Shown piece by piece: positions 21,763 to 33,680 of a stretch of DNA of 64,000 bases (its first letter is position 1; each line of letters begins with the position of its first letter). The notes below the pieces were generated by a model that was not told where the DNA came from, did no database searches, and was given only the letters and a program-made list of their open reading frames with translations. The stretch lies in the NCBI GenBank assembly GCA_964017145.1, contig OZ024846.1, positions 930,001 to 994,000 on the forward strand. Reading direction: 5' to 3'. The DNA comes from Agrocybe praecox (Eukaryota; Basidiomycota; Agaricomycetes; Agaricales; Agrocybaceae). The translations under genes were made by a program, and so were the position numbers.

Positions 21763-23217
21763 TTAAGCAGCATTGTGATTAGGATGGGAGTCTGATGAAG
21801 ACTGGGCGCCGTATTGGCTGGCCGACGGCTTTTCTTGAGAAGATGAATCACCAAGATCAACTAAACTTTGCACGCGGCTATGGCGTTTTTCTGCATGTGC
21901 TTTACGACGGTTTCTTCGGTGATTGGTTTGAACATTGATAAACTCGAGACCAGCAGGAGTGACAACTACGGGAAGGGATGCCAAACACCTGTCAGTCGTG
22001 GAGTATGGGTCTTAAAATATCTCTTACCTCGGTCAGAGTCAACGAGGAAAAACTCATAAATAGCTGCCGCCAACAAAGTAGCTGGGATATTTGCCAATGC
22101 CGTGATTGCAGAGTAAGACGTGCCTTTGGCTACAATTGTTTTCTGGCGTCAGGAAAGCACGGTTTACCTTACCACGGGACTTGCCTTCAATGCCAAATAC
22201 TACCATTCCCGCCAACCGGGCGCCGACATCACGGGCAGCATTCAGCGATACTGGAAACGTCTCGGTCATTATTTTTGGTGCCGAGGGGACAAATGCTAAC
22301 CTCCTGGTACAGAGTAACCCCAGATTGCGGCGGCGCTACGAACGTTCACTACGGGACCTCCTTGAGTTATTCGACTGGACTTACTAGGCGAGACCGATGA
22401 TAAAAATGCTGGCTGCGGGATGGACAAATATATTTGTAGGGTCGATGCATGCCCAGATAACGAGAGCAAGAACGGTGCACTATTGAAAAAATGATCAGCA
22501 CCTATGTACTTCCACGCGATATCACAAAATACGAACGCTGATGAATTCATTCATGAATGCACGAGGAATGGTTTGACCAGGCAGCAAGTAGTTTCCGAAT
22601 GCACCAGCAGGGCCGCTAGGCGTGAACTGCATCGACGAAAGCTTCCCAGCTTGGGCAAGGGTTCCCTCTGCCACCTCGATCAATACTTTCCATTGATTGT
22701 AGACTGCGAGTGCTGCGAGGAAAGCACCAAGTACTTGAGCAGCGATGTATCGTGCTGCCTTTGCTTTGGGGAAACCCTTGAAGACGACCAAGGCAATAGT
22801 GACACAAGGATTAATGTGGCCTCCGGAAGTCGAACCACACACGATAATGCCTAATAGAATCGCACATGCGTAGCCGAAACCAATCTGCAAGATACCTAGA
22901 TATCACTTATCAGTTTTTGTCTCTTTACAGCCCAAGCTTCGGTGGCGCACTTGAGAATCCTGGCTCGCCAATGATGTTCCCGATAACCCAGCCCACTTGC
23001 GAACCGAGGCCAAAGTAAACATAGATGAACACGCCGATCTACATTGGCGCAGATTTGTTTATATTATCAGTACTGCAGACGAGCATGGAATACTCACCGA
23101 CTCTGCAAAACATTCTATCGCCCAATGAACCTGATCACGGTTGCGCGCCTTTTCCCATATCGTGAAGATCTTTGGGCGCTTCTGTATATCTCGGAGATGA
23201 ATTATTGGTGCTGACAT
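21763..23217 (-). CDS. Aquaglyceroporin, MIP family (copy 1)
   Basis: Channel for water, glycerol or other small solutes in a cell membrane. Start MSAPIIHLRDIQKRPK at 23217 was chosen because the tandem paralogue starts the same way (MSTPLVHLRDIQKRPK); an in-frame ATG at 23283 is less likely. Six membrane spans are distributed over about eight exons. The first pore loop is SGGHINPCVTIA, so NPC instead of NPA; the second is SLNAARDVGARLAG, so NAA instead of NPA, with the selectivity Arg kept. The C-terminal tail is hydrophilic and basic then Ser/Gln-rich. All exon phases join without a stop, so it looks functional. The intron at 22130-22184 needs a GC donor (GCAAGT), as in the paralogue. Confidence 0.88.
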
Positions 23218-24377
23218 GAAGAGGAAAAGAGACCAGGATTCAAGGGTGGAAGGTGGAGGGTGTCGTTTCAATACATTGTGCACTCCTGGAATTTATAGAC
23301 AAACGATGACACTAGCATCATGCATGGATCTTATTCCGTGTTGGAGAAGAGACCGGCCTCGGTCATTTACCTGAGGTTGTCACCGCACGAACACGTCAAG
23401 ACAAGTAACGAGGAGTCTTTGCCTATCTTTAGAATTCAAGCCCGTGAAAGGATGCTCCCAGTCACCTTCAAATAAAATTCAACATTTTATTTACCATCAT
23501 ATTCATAAGTATGCGTTACAAACATACACCGTTGCCCACGATGAGTTGGGCCATCCCTTCTTCATATGTTCCAGTGAGATTGCTCGTATAATTCAACTAC
23601 ATAACTACACAATACGACAGCATTTTGATCTCAATCCCCAAGGGTAAGGTAAACATCTTCAAGAATCAAACAACAGATACCGTATTTACGCTTAACTTAT
23701 GCACTTGATAGTCACAAAGCTCTAGCGAGTACAAGCGAATTTGAGCGCTTGGGCTCCCAGCCGACGCGTGAGAATTTCCCTTTACGCGTTAGTGATGGCG
23801 ATCCTGAGCGCGACTCGAGTCGCCTTTCCTTCTTTCTCTCTCACAGTGTCTCACTGTCGTACAACTTTCCGCACAATTCAACATGAAGACGGAAAACCAT
23901 CTTTCACGGCCACATTCCAACACATTTCCACCTTCGATTTTCTGACGCGAAATTTTCCTTGCAAAAGGTCGACTTTTTCTGGGTACTACGAGGCGTCTGT
24001 AGAGCCTCGCATGTAATTGCAGATACCAGACGAATCTATGTCGAGTTTAAAGAATAGGAGGAAGGGCTTGATGAATAGAAAGCAAGGTACGTTTTTGTAA
24101 TTTGTGCAAGGAGTCTGAACTCTATCAAATTTGTTGACTTCTATATCGGACACGCCCTCCGCATGTGGTCCACCCTCTAGTTCAGATCCATACACTGCAA
24201 GCATCGTATCCATATTAGCAATGCGTAATCTTTATTATATAAACTACAACGTCCAAGGTACGTTACAAGCATTCAAGAACAATCTCTGAACAAGGGTTGA
24301 CTCCGAAGTAGTAGGAAACATGATAGCAAATAATCTTCCATCAAGACTATTTTCCGTGGACAGACCCTTGGTGCGTG
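23218..24377. other. Intergenic between tandem aquaglyceroporins
   Basis: No gene model. Part is the promoter of copy 1, part the 3' flank of copy 2. The frame at 23741-24016 has no recognisable domain. Confidence 0.45.
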
Positions 24378-25827
24378 TTAAACAGCATTATGAGTAGGAT
24401 GGGCGTCTGACGAATGCTCGTAGTGGCTGATCGAAGGTTTCTCTTGAGAAGATGAGTCGGCTAGATCGACTAGACTTTGTACGCGACTAGGGCGTCTTTC
24501 TACATGGGCTTTACGACGGTGCCTTCGGTGATTGGTGTGGATGTTAATAAACTCGAGGGCATTGGGAGTGACAACTACGGGAAGCAATCCCAAAAATCCG
24601 TTAGTCACAGCCTGTAGATCGCCGAATATCACTTACCCCGGTCAGAGTCGACAATGAAGAATTCATAAATGGCTACAGCAAACAAAGTCGCTGGGAGATT
24701 CACTAATGAGGAGATGGCCGAGAGGGACGTGCCTCTGGCTACAAACAGTCTAGCATTAGGAGACCGAATTTTTGCAGGAGGCAGTGGACTTGCCTTCTAC
24801 GCCAAATATTATCATGGCCGCCAATCGGGCGCCGACATCACGAGCAGCATTTAGCGACACTGGAAGCGGCTCGGTCAATATTTTTCGAGGCACGGCGTAG
24901 GTAGATGCTTACCTCCTGGTAAAGCGAAACCCCAGATTGAAGCGGCACTACGAATCTTCAATTCAATACGCGGCCCCTTGAAGTGCAGCATTGAACTTAC
25001 TAGGCGAAGGCGACGACAAAAGTACCAGTTACAGGAGGGACAAGTACATTGGTAGGGTCAATGCATGCCCAGATAATGAGAGCGAGAACGGTGCACTGTC
25101 CACAAGGATTAATACTGGGATATTTCTCTGATAGTTCAAAGAAATACGAACGTTGACGAACTCATTCATGAACGCACGAGGGAGTGTTTGGCCAGGCAAC
25201 AAGAAGTTCGCGAATGCACCAGCGGGTCCGTTGGGCGTGAACTGCATAGAGCCAAGCTTGCCAGCACTAGCAAGACCTTCCTCTGCTATGTCGATCAATG
25301 CTTTCCATTGGTTGTAAACCACAAGCGTGGCGATGAAAGCGCCAAATACTTGGGCAACAACATATCGAGCTGCCTTTGCCTTGGGGAAGCCTTTGAAGAC
25401 GACCATGGCCAAAGTGACACAGGGATTGAAATGACCCCCGGAAGTTCCAGCACACACGGAAATCGCAGTTACAATCCCAAAGGCGTACGCTAAACCGATC
25501 TGCATAATACCTACATATCACTGGTCAATCCCTTCGCTAATTACCCAACAGATAGGCTTCAACGTACTTGAAAACCCTTGCTCCCCGATAATGTTTCCGA
25601 AGACCCAGGCCACTTGCGAACCGAGACCAAAGTACACATAGAAGAAAACTCCCAACTACCACAGATGCTTAGACCTGAACAACTGTGTGAATAGATGGAA
25701 TACTCACCGACTCTGCAAAGCATTCAATCGCCCAATGAACCTGGTTGCTGTTCCGCGTCTTTTCCCATATCGTGAAAATTTTGGGGCGCTTCTGTATATC
25801 CCGGAGATGAACTAATGGTGTTGACAT
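24378..25827 (-). CDS. Aquaglyceroporin, MIP family (copy 2, tandem paralogue)
   Basis: Paralogue of the upstream-lying copy 1 with the same exon layout. Start MSTPLVHLRDIQKRPK at 25827. Pore loops are SGGHFNPCVTLAM (NPC) and VSLNAARDVGARLA (NAA). Between them the exon IWACIDPTNVLVPP is followed by a tiny exon coding AASIWGFALPG. The hydrophilic tail, rich in Arg/His then Ser, ends at 24378. The intron 24739-24793 has a GC donor in exactly the position and length (55 nt) of that in copy 1. All phases join, so it appears intact. Divergence between the copies is moderate, so the duplication is not recent. Confidence 0.88.
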
Positions 25828-27113
25828 CTTAGTTATGAATGGTCTTTCTCTTTCAAAGAGGAAGAGGAGGGGAAAGGTGGGATCCGAAAGTGGAGGGACG
25901 AGGAAATGTCGTGTCCATAAACTGCGTCCTTTTCCAGACTTTATACACAATCTATAGGGTGGATCTTGTTCCGTTCATATTGCTTGCTTCTTCAAGGAAA
26001 TAGGAACCGAACACCGCCATCAGGCTGCTGTACACGAACATGTCAGTAGACTTGGTGATAAAATAGGTGGATTATGGGCCTATCTTTAAAATTCAAGTTC
26101 GCGATAGGAAACTCCCAATGACCCCCCCCACGGTCGAATGCACTGTTAAGATGATTCGGGAGCTATCATCGGATTTATGAATCTGCGTTACTTGGCCATA
26201 GTTGCCTGGGATTTGTGTGGACAAATGCTGAAATGATCGTTTGGGATTTGAGCTAAATGGAGTGCATTGGGATTCCCCTGTCTCGTTCCGATTGTCAGTA
26301 AACAGAGCTCAAGAGCCGCTGATGTGCCGATTTCTCCCTTAAGCAATGGGTTACACAAGGAAAAAATTGGCGCCAGGTGTAAAGCGTAGGTGAGTATACG
26401 ATGACTTCTAAAACTTCAGAAATATCGTCGATGAGTGGAACCTTTGTGATATCGACCTACGGACACTGTACACACATGCATGTAACTCCATTGGTCACTT
26501 AAGACTTGCAATGTGAAACGGAGTCTACATTATCATATGGGCCTGGAGGTATCTGGTGACCACTATGTCTTGAGAGATTTGTGTTACAATTCGGCATGAT
26601 GATGCAACAGGTATTTTCTTTACGATAGTGTATACGGCACACAAGGGTTGAAGCAGAGAGACATCTTGGATTTCTATAATTAAAGGGGCATCGCATCCAC
26701 TAGCAAAGGAGCGTATGTTCTGGTCCTGGTACAGCCTAATGTCGACCCCGAGTCTTCCTGAGAGTCGAAGGGATCGCTTAACCGACTTCGCCACACCACC
26801 ACGCATAAGTGACGGATAGCGATCTGTAATGCGGGGTATTTCGAAATTTAAAATGATAAACCTCATTCGCCGACATTCCAATTTCCGGGCCTATGGTCTC
26901 TTGCCCCCCCTGCTTTCTCTGTACATACTTAGTCTGAAGACCGATATGCCAAGCCAGTTTATCTTCCACATATTTCCTGGGAGAAAATACCACAATAAGA
27001 TGAACCGAAGTCTGTAACCGAAGTGTGTCTTCATACGACTCCTAGAATAAAAACAGAATTGAGAGGGGATTTCACAGACACATATGGAAAGAAACAGCAC
27101 CCGTTCCTGAAAT
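25828..27113. other. Gene-poor stretch, one unexplained 118-codon frame
   Basis: Includes the promoter side of aquaglyceroporin copy 2. A minus-strand frame at 26525-26881 reads in part like real protein (for example SGRLGVDIRLYQDQNIRS, then PLIIEIQDVSLLQPL), but no family is recognised and no flanking exons could be joined. Confidence 0.35.
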
Positions 27114-28434
27114 TTATTTCCGGAGAGGGAAGAAAATGGAGGTGAACGTTAGTTCCCCGTCATTTTCGAGGGTCATTTGACCATTTCGTGAATTTAGAAC
27201 ATGTGGGATTTTCTGGAATTGTGGGAACTTGGGATTTGACGCGCCGACGAAGGTGGCGTTTCCCATCCTAGGATCGTTGTATGCAGTCAGTCTGGGAGAT
27301 GCATCAATGAGATAGTACGGTAGCAACTGTTGGATGTCGGAATTAAGGAACTTCTTATCGTTATACAGCGAGCGGGTTATAGAGGAGATATGCAGCTCAC
27401 TTACATACGCGTTCCTGTATTGGGAAATGTCACTGAGCGGACGGTAATGCTCGCTGTGGCAGCTTGAGATGGCCGATTAAAACGCTCGTATAATGAAATC
27501 AGAGAGACTGGAGTTATCGAGAAGGGTCATGGAGATTGTAAATCGCGAGGGGTTGATGTCAGCTGAGTTACAAAATTAGTTTGTGATGGGTGCGGTCGTC
27601 TTCCAGTTAGTATACATAAGTGCTAGGGGATGTACAACAGTGCGAAGGTCCTATGATCCATTGGACGCGTGTAGTCGTCCTATAGCTGCACAGAATTCGC
27701 CTCACATAAAATTCGCTCCGTGAATACATGTATAGATCCTGGCCATGTCTGTAATTGTGTTGATGGTACCTTCTTCATCTGATAAGGTACTTTCACTTAA
27801 CATCTTGACGGCTCTGTGAAGAGACCTCTTATCTTAGAACACAACTATCTTGATGATGTCGAGGTCGAAAACCAAGCTTACCTTTTCACAAGTGCGTCGA
27901 GATGCAACTGGCAGTTTGAGCGCAATGTACATCTTCGAGGGATAGACATGGAGGTCGTTACCATCACGGAGTAAAGCAGGAAGCTGACTGACATACTAAA
28001 TGTATATCGCACGTTGGTTTGTTCGCCTGAGGCGTAACAGACTCACGCAAGCTTCGTAAAATAGCGCGGGTAGATAGCCGAAACGAGTGGGAGCTCACCG
28101 CATATGGATCAAGCAAGCACACGTTTACCGGACCACAGAAAAGAAAAGAATCAGTTGGCACCCGTATTAGAAACCGTTATTCCTAGTCGAACACGATGCT
28201 GAGCCTCTGAGAGCAGCTGTGAAACCACAAGTGCAGTAATTGAATGCATCGAATTGGATTGCACCCGGAATAGTGCGAATGAAGCTCTTCGACGCGTGTA
28301 GCTGCACAAGTCATGACAAGTGTGTGATTTTGCATAAGCAAAGTAGTCCACACCAAGATACTGGGCCATAAAGGTGATTTCTATTTGATAGCAGGAAAGC
28401 ACCCCAGTAGTCCCACAGCAATGGAGAGAGCCCA
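27114..28434 (-). pseudogene. Unidentified multi-exon gene or decaying gene
   Basis: On the minus strand several stretches read like exons of one protein. One is LPALFYEAC, a phase-consistent intron, VSQLPALLRDGNDLHVYPSK, another intron, then AVKMLSESTLSDEEGTINTI. Further on come SLYERFNRPSQAATAS and, after an intron, YNDKKFLNSDIQQLLPYYLI, ending with ENDGELTFTSIFFPLRK and a stop at 27114. Between these blocks I could not find a stop-free splice path (near 27560-27700), and no starting exon is clear. I do not recognise the family. It may be a real gene with introns I misplaced, or one in decay. Confidence 0.4.
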
Positions 28435-28581
28435 AGACTTCTGAAAAACGAGGAAGCGAGGTGCCTGTAACGCCGGTCTTTTATTCGTTACGCTCAAGAA
28501 TTGGCTGAGGAAGAACTTGATCTTGCTTATGCTTCTATGACATGCTCGAGAGAGTAGCTCATTTAATCTAGTAAAAACTCT

Positions 28582-28928
28582 CTAGGGGTCCTCGTATCCA
28601 ACCGTTGGTCTTCTTGGGCGGTTAGGCACTGTTGACGGACTTGAGCCTCCCAAGATAGAACGCATAGAAAGCAGACGCACATGGGAATGAAGCTGGGATC
28701 ATCTCAGCGGGTTTGTATCCAAGACGCTCGCGGATAGGAGGAACGACTACGGCCATGACGGGCCCAATAGCGCCAATAATTACTGAGTAGAAGATGACAG
28801 GGTTTTCATGTGCTTGACGTTGCTGAAGACGACAAGTACAATTAGTTTTCCAGTCATCTAAGCTGTTACGCGCTTTAACTCACAAAATAACGGTATGAAT
28901 TTCGGAATGGCGAAGTGATGGATGCCAT
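28582..28928 (-). CDS. NADH:ubiquinone oxidoreductase (complex I) 9.5 kDa subunit
   Basis: Small accessory subunit of mitochondrial complex I with one membrane span. Three exons: MASITSPFRNSYRYF; then QRQAHENPVIFYSV and the membrane segment IIGAIGPVMAVVVPPIRERLG, continuing to PAEMIPASFP; and, after an intron with donor GTGCGT and acceptor CAACAG, LPNRPRRPTVGYEDP and a TAG (28582-28584). The single helix followed by VPPIR and the ending RPRRPxxGYED are the hallmarks of this family. It was missed by simple frame calling because all exons are short. It is transcribed divergently from SNU66, with 188 bases between the start codons. Confidence 0.85.
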
Positions 28929-29116
28929 TCTTGGAGAAATAGGGATGGTGGACGTCCGACTGTGGTAGAGAGCAAGTTCGTCGGGGAACAACGTTGGAAT
29001 GTGTGATTACGTAATAAATTTCGTGAGCAAAGTCAGCTTCGAGCAGTCCTGTTCCTTGTCCAGTTACCACCAAGTCCTGTCTACCCTCAACGCTTAAATC
29101 TTACAGAACTTGCAAT
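28929..29116. promoter_or_regulatory. Short shared (bidirectional) promoter region
   Basis: Only 188 bases separate the divergent start codons of the complex I subunit and Snu66, so both promoters must lie here unless there are 5' untranslated exons. No TATA box is obvious, as expected for housekeeping genes. Confidence 0.5.
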
Positions 29117-32023
29117 ATGTCTATGGAAGAGAGTATCAGCTTGGAGGAGACGAATAAGATTCGTATTTCCCTTGGTCTCAAACCCTTAACGGACGACAAA
29201 GCACCTGCAGACAAGGACCAAGAAGCAGAGAGCAACTACGCCAAATTACGAGAACAAGAAGCTAAAGATCGCGATGCAAAGTAAGGTTTATACCAGGATA
29301 TTCCAGCGTTGTTGCTGATTGGTATGGTGCTCCGTCTTACAGGAGAATTCAGGATAAAATAGCCAAGTAAGTTTGCCTTCCTTTTGTGCACTACCATTGC
29401 TTCATTATCTTTTCCCTTTGGGTATATTAGACCCAAACATGCATCATAAAAATCTTCGGATGCTCATGTGTATTGCTTCGACAGGGTGCGGAATCGACGA
29501 GAACTCCATGCATCACTGAAAGGAGCAACTCTGGGTGATGCAGAGGACGACGTGGACGATACTCTGAAGTGGATCAAGCGGAACAAGAAGAAAGAAAAGG
29601 AACTCGCTAAGAAAAGGCAGCAAGAGTTTGAAAATAGAGACAAGGAAATCCAAGAAGATTACACTGAACGTGAGTTACCATGTTGTTGCTAAACAATGTC
29701 GGAAAACTTATAGGTTACTGCTAGGTGATCTTGTCGGCCTTAAGGTTAGCCATGACTTCGATGAGCTGGACGAAGGCGAAGCCAAGATATTAACCCTCAA
29801 AGATAGTCGCATCCTCGATAACGAAGGTAAGGTCGCAACTGTCATTCGAAGGTTTGCAAGCTGAACGCATGCTCGGCAGAGGATGAGCTTCAAAATGTGG
29901 AAATGGCAGAAGAGGAGAGGCTCAAGGAACGTTTGGACCTAAAAATCAAGAAACGCGCATATACTGGATATGACGACGATGAATTCAAGGAGGGCAATCA
30001 GGGGCTTATGAAGCGTTCTATTCTTGCAAAATATGACGAAGAATTGGAAGGTCCCCGGAACTCAGTGCGTTGTTCTCCAGCATATCTTTGTTTCTGTTCT
30101 CATAGGCTTCCAGGAATTTAGATTGGGAAGCTCGACCTTTGGGAAGAAAGCACAACAAGAAGAACAGAAACTCCAGACGGCTGCTTCACTCAATAAATCT
30201 CTTTTAACGATAGACTATGCCAGTAAGTGTAACAATGCTTATGTGATAATTGAAACTCATTTTTATTCTAGAAAATATCGAGACCGCTGATTACATTCAA
30301 GAGGGCGACATTGGTTTCAAGAAACCAAAGGTTAGTTTTGGGTAGCTGTGTTTGAGCTGTGTATGAATTTTAGTGTTCTTACCCACATCCTTAGACAAAG
30401 AAGAAGAGACCAAGCCGTCGTGCACCTGCTGATGCCGAGCTAACAGGCGACGCCATGGATGTTGATCAACCTGTCACCCCTCTAGAACGAAACCTAGACG
30501 CAAATTTCGTTGATGACGATGATCTACAAGCAGCATTGGCACGCTCTCGCAAAGCCAAGTTACATAAAGCCAAAAAGATTACACCTGAAGAGCTTGCGAA
30601 AAAGAGTACGTCCCCTCAAGTATTGTATGCTTGATTTTTATTAACTAATTTCCTTCCTTTTTAGTTGCGGAGGAGCGCCTCAAGGAAGAAGAGGAAGAGA
30701 ACAAGTTGTTGATCAAGACGGAAGATCCAGATCACGAGGAAGAAGGAGGACTGACGTTCGATGAAACATCGGAATTCGTGCAGGCTGTTGGAAACAATCC
30801 CATTGTGAAGCCCAAACGAGAGCTTAAGGAAGTTACATTATCCGAGCCAAAAAGAGAGCCTTCGCGCCCAAGATCGCTGTCAAGGGATGCGTCTATGGCT
30901 CCTGGAGACGTTGCCCTGGAGGAATTGGAAGCAGGGGAAGTCCGAGTCAAGGAAGAGGACGATGATTATGACATGGGCATGCTGGACGAAATCGAGGAAG
31001 CCCTGAAGAAGACTGAGGCAGAGGAACAGATAGCTGGCACAGAAGGCGAAGTCGGAACTGCGAGCGAACAGACTTTTAGCACTGGTCTTGCGTCTACTCT
31101 CAACATTCTGCGACAACAAGGTATCTTAGCCCAACCTAGTGCTGACCAGATGGATCGTGAAAGGACTCAAAGACAGAGGGATCTTTGGCTGGCGGAACAA
31201 CGAAGGAAGGTTGCCCAGCGAGAACTTGAGCGCTTGCAGTCTCGCGGTGCAAACAAGGATCAAGCGCAAAGGGAATACGAGAACCGAATGCGTGAAGCAC
31301 AGGAAGCTCGCGATGCCATGGAATCATTCAAGAATTACAAGCCGGACGTGAATATTGTCTATTACGACGAGTTCGGTCGTGCATTAAGCGCAAAGGAAGC
31401 ATGGAAAGCACTTTCGCATAAATTCCATGGAAAGGGTTCAGGAAAGATGAAGACTGAGAAACGTTTGAAGAAGATCGCTGAGGAAAAGAAGAAAGAAGCT
31501 ATGGTCAGTGGTGATACGCCTCTGAGTATGAACAGAGCGTTCCAGATGAGACAAGAGAAGGCTGGGCAGGCGCACTTTGTCCTTTCAGTTGGTAACAGAG
31601 GGTACGTTTTTCTAGCAAAATTAGTCACCGTAATATTTCCATTCTGACATTTGTTCATTTAGTGCGGTACCTCAGGCTGCCGACTTCTTTGATGCTCAGC
31701 CACTGGCAAAGGGCAAGACCGAAAAGACGAAGAAGAAAAAGGAGAGCAAGAACGCCCAACAACAATCCGCAGATTCAGGCTTCATGATCGTTCCAGCTCC
31801 TCAGCACAATCTAGCGAATAATGGGATTACTGCGGCTCATTCTACATCAGCGTCTCCAGCTCCCAAGGCTGGGTTCTCCCGCATATCATCTTCATTTGTC
31901 GAAACATCGTCGCAAGGGGGGACGCCAGTGCCTTCAGATCGCGCCAAAGTCACCATTGGACTGGGAACGAAACGCAAGGCGGGCGAAGAAACTCAGGGTT
32001 CTCCGCCCTCCAAAAGGCGGTAG
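29117..32023 (+). CDS. SNU66: U4/U6.U5 tri-snRNP protein Snu66 / SART1 family
   Basis: Spliceosomal protein of the tri-snRNP. The N terminus, SISLEETNKIRISLGLKPL, matches the Hub1-interaction (HIND) element, through which the ubiquitin-like Hub1 binds Snu66 in yeasts and animals. A charged Lys/Glu-rich coiled-coil region follows, with conserved blocks LVGLKVSHDFDEL, ILTLKDSRILDNEEDEL and FRLGSSTFGKK. The large exon (about 30663-31602) holds SFKNYKPDVNIVYYDEFGR and KFHGKGSGKMKTEKRLKK, both typical of SART1. The C terminus gives SRISSSFVETSSQGGTPVPS, then KVTIGLGTKRKAGEE, which also matches the family. The model needs about eight introns, including one flanking a 24 nt exon (29343-29366). The start at 29117 fits the HIND position. 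Confidence 0.93.
29343..29366 (+). other. SNU66: 24-nt micro-exon of SNU66
   Basis: Between acceptor AG (29341-29342) and donor GTAAGT (29367) lie 24 bases. Joining them to the flanking exons keeps the frame and gives KRIQDKIAK. Confidence 0.75.
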
Positions 32024-32511
32024 AGTTCTCTGCAAAATCTTTATACCCCTATGATTGATGACTGTTCATGTTTTATTGTATGCACATAATGCATCTCTGT
32101 AATATACTTGCTTAGTAGGTCGATAATTTAACCCATAAATGCGGGTCGCGTTGTGTTTCTTTTTCCGCACTGAATTCTTTGCATTACTTCAGTGCTGACA
32201 TTGTATAACTCACAATCCATCATGACGCGTCAGTGCGGCTTGGATCCTTCCTCTATTCAGGGTCTACTCTTGATGTTTAAATATTTTGTTACCAAGACAG
32301 TTTGCCTTGACTGATAATGAGCGTCTCGAGGAAGCATGTACATAAATGCATCTAACTAGTTGGTATAGTTTTTCCCAAGTTTTACCGAGCAGATATCATG
32401 TACATGGGGAACCAAACAACGCGTAAACAACTCTCAGGCGCGTCACGCGCCGCTAACTAAGAACTTTCTTCCTTTACCTTCATCGAATCATCCGCACGCG
32501 CGACTCTAACG
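32024..32511. other. Intergenic between SNU66 and RNH201
   Basis: Contains the SNU66 3' flank and the promoter of the following gene. No gene or repeat is seen. Confidence 0.5.
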
Positions 32512-33680
32512 ATGTCTGAACAAATTCCTTCGGCACCAGGTCCATCTACCCCTTTGACAGAATCTTACACGTATCATTCGCCGACACCGACCGCCGAAGG
32601 TCCCTACATTCTTGGTGTCGATGAAGCTGGACGAGGACCAGTCTTGGGGCCGCTTGTGTATGGAGTCGCGTACTGTCCTGCATCGTACCAGGAAGAGATG
32701 GAGAAACTTGGATTTGCTGGTTTGTAGCTACTACGGGGTGTGATTTAGAAAAGACTTGAAAACAAACCATCCATCCCAGATTCAAAAACGTTGAACGCAG
32801 CTACAAGATCTGGCCTTCTTGACATTCTTAGCTCAGATCCACCGAACTTGGGTTGGTCTGTCAGAGTTATCAGGTATAGCTTACATGCTATGTAACCATC
32901 AATATGTCGCTTAGTCTTAACAAGTCCCCAGGCAATATCTAGCGGCATGCTACGCCGTCCACCTACAAATTTGAATCGTCAGTCAGAAGACGCGACTATT
33001 CTCCTAATACGGGAAGTGCTCGCGAAGGGAATCAAGCTATCAGAGGTAAGCACATGTAGAACCTCGCCCTGCTGTTGATAATAACTGATGTATATAGGTT
33101 TATGTCGATGCATTGGGAACGACGACAACATACGAGAGATATCTGACATCCTTATTCCCAGGGATAAACTTCACAGTGACAACAAAGGCAGACTCTAAGT
33201 TCAAAATTGTTGGAGCGGCCAGTGTGGCCGCAAAGGTGACCAGAGACGCTTGTGTCGAGGGGTGGCATTTTGAGGAGGCTGTGGAAGAATCTGAAGCTCC
33301 GTGGACTTCAAGTCTTGGCTCGGGATATCCATCTGGTGAGACTCTGCCTGGTGTGTAGCTCCTTGCGGCTTATACGAAACATTGTAGACCCAAATACCCA
33401 AGCGTGGCTCAAGACGGCAATAGACCCTGTCTTTGGGTTCCCAAAAATTGCACGTTTCTCGTGGAACACTGTTAAACTTCTTCTTGATAAGAATGCACAT
33501 GCAGTAAAATGGTATTGCTTTCATCATGTTGATTCCAGAGATTATTGCTTAATTCAATCCCGAAGGACCGATGATGGCCAGGCTTCTTTGGTAAAAGCCT
33601 TTGAGGGTGCACAAGGCCTTGACAAGGGCCGTTGTTTAGTAACAAAAGATTTACACATCAGGAGTGTAGACTCGTTGTAA
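32512..33680 (+). CDS. RNH201: Ribonuclease H2 catalytic subunit A
   Basis: Removes ribonucleotides from DNA and degrades RNA in RNA/DNA hybrids, in the nucleus. Type 2 RNase H motifs are all present: [19 protein letters not shown] with catalytic Asp and Glu; DSKTL after intron 1; [26 protein letters not shown] with the third catalytic Asp; and [13 protein letters not shown] with the fourth. Later exons give [14 protein letters not shown], then the C-terminal [18 protein letters not shown] ending at TAA 33678-33680. Introns are short and join in phase. Length and ending are normal for fungi. Start [14 protein letters not shown] is the first ATG. Confidence 0.93.
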
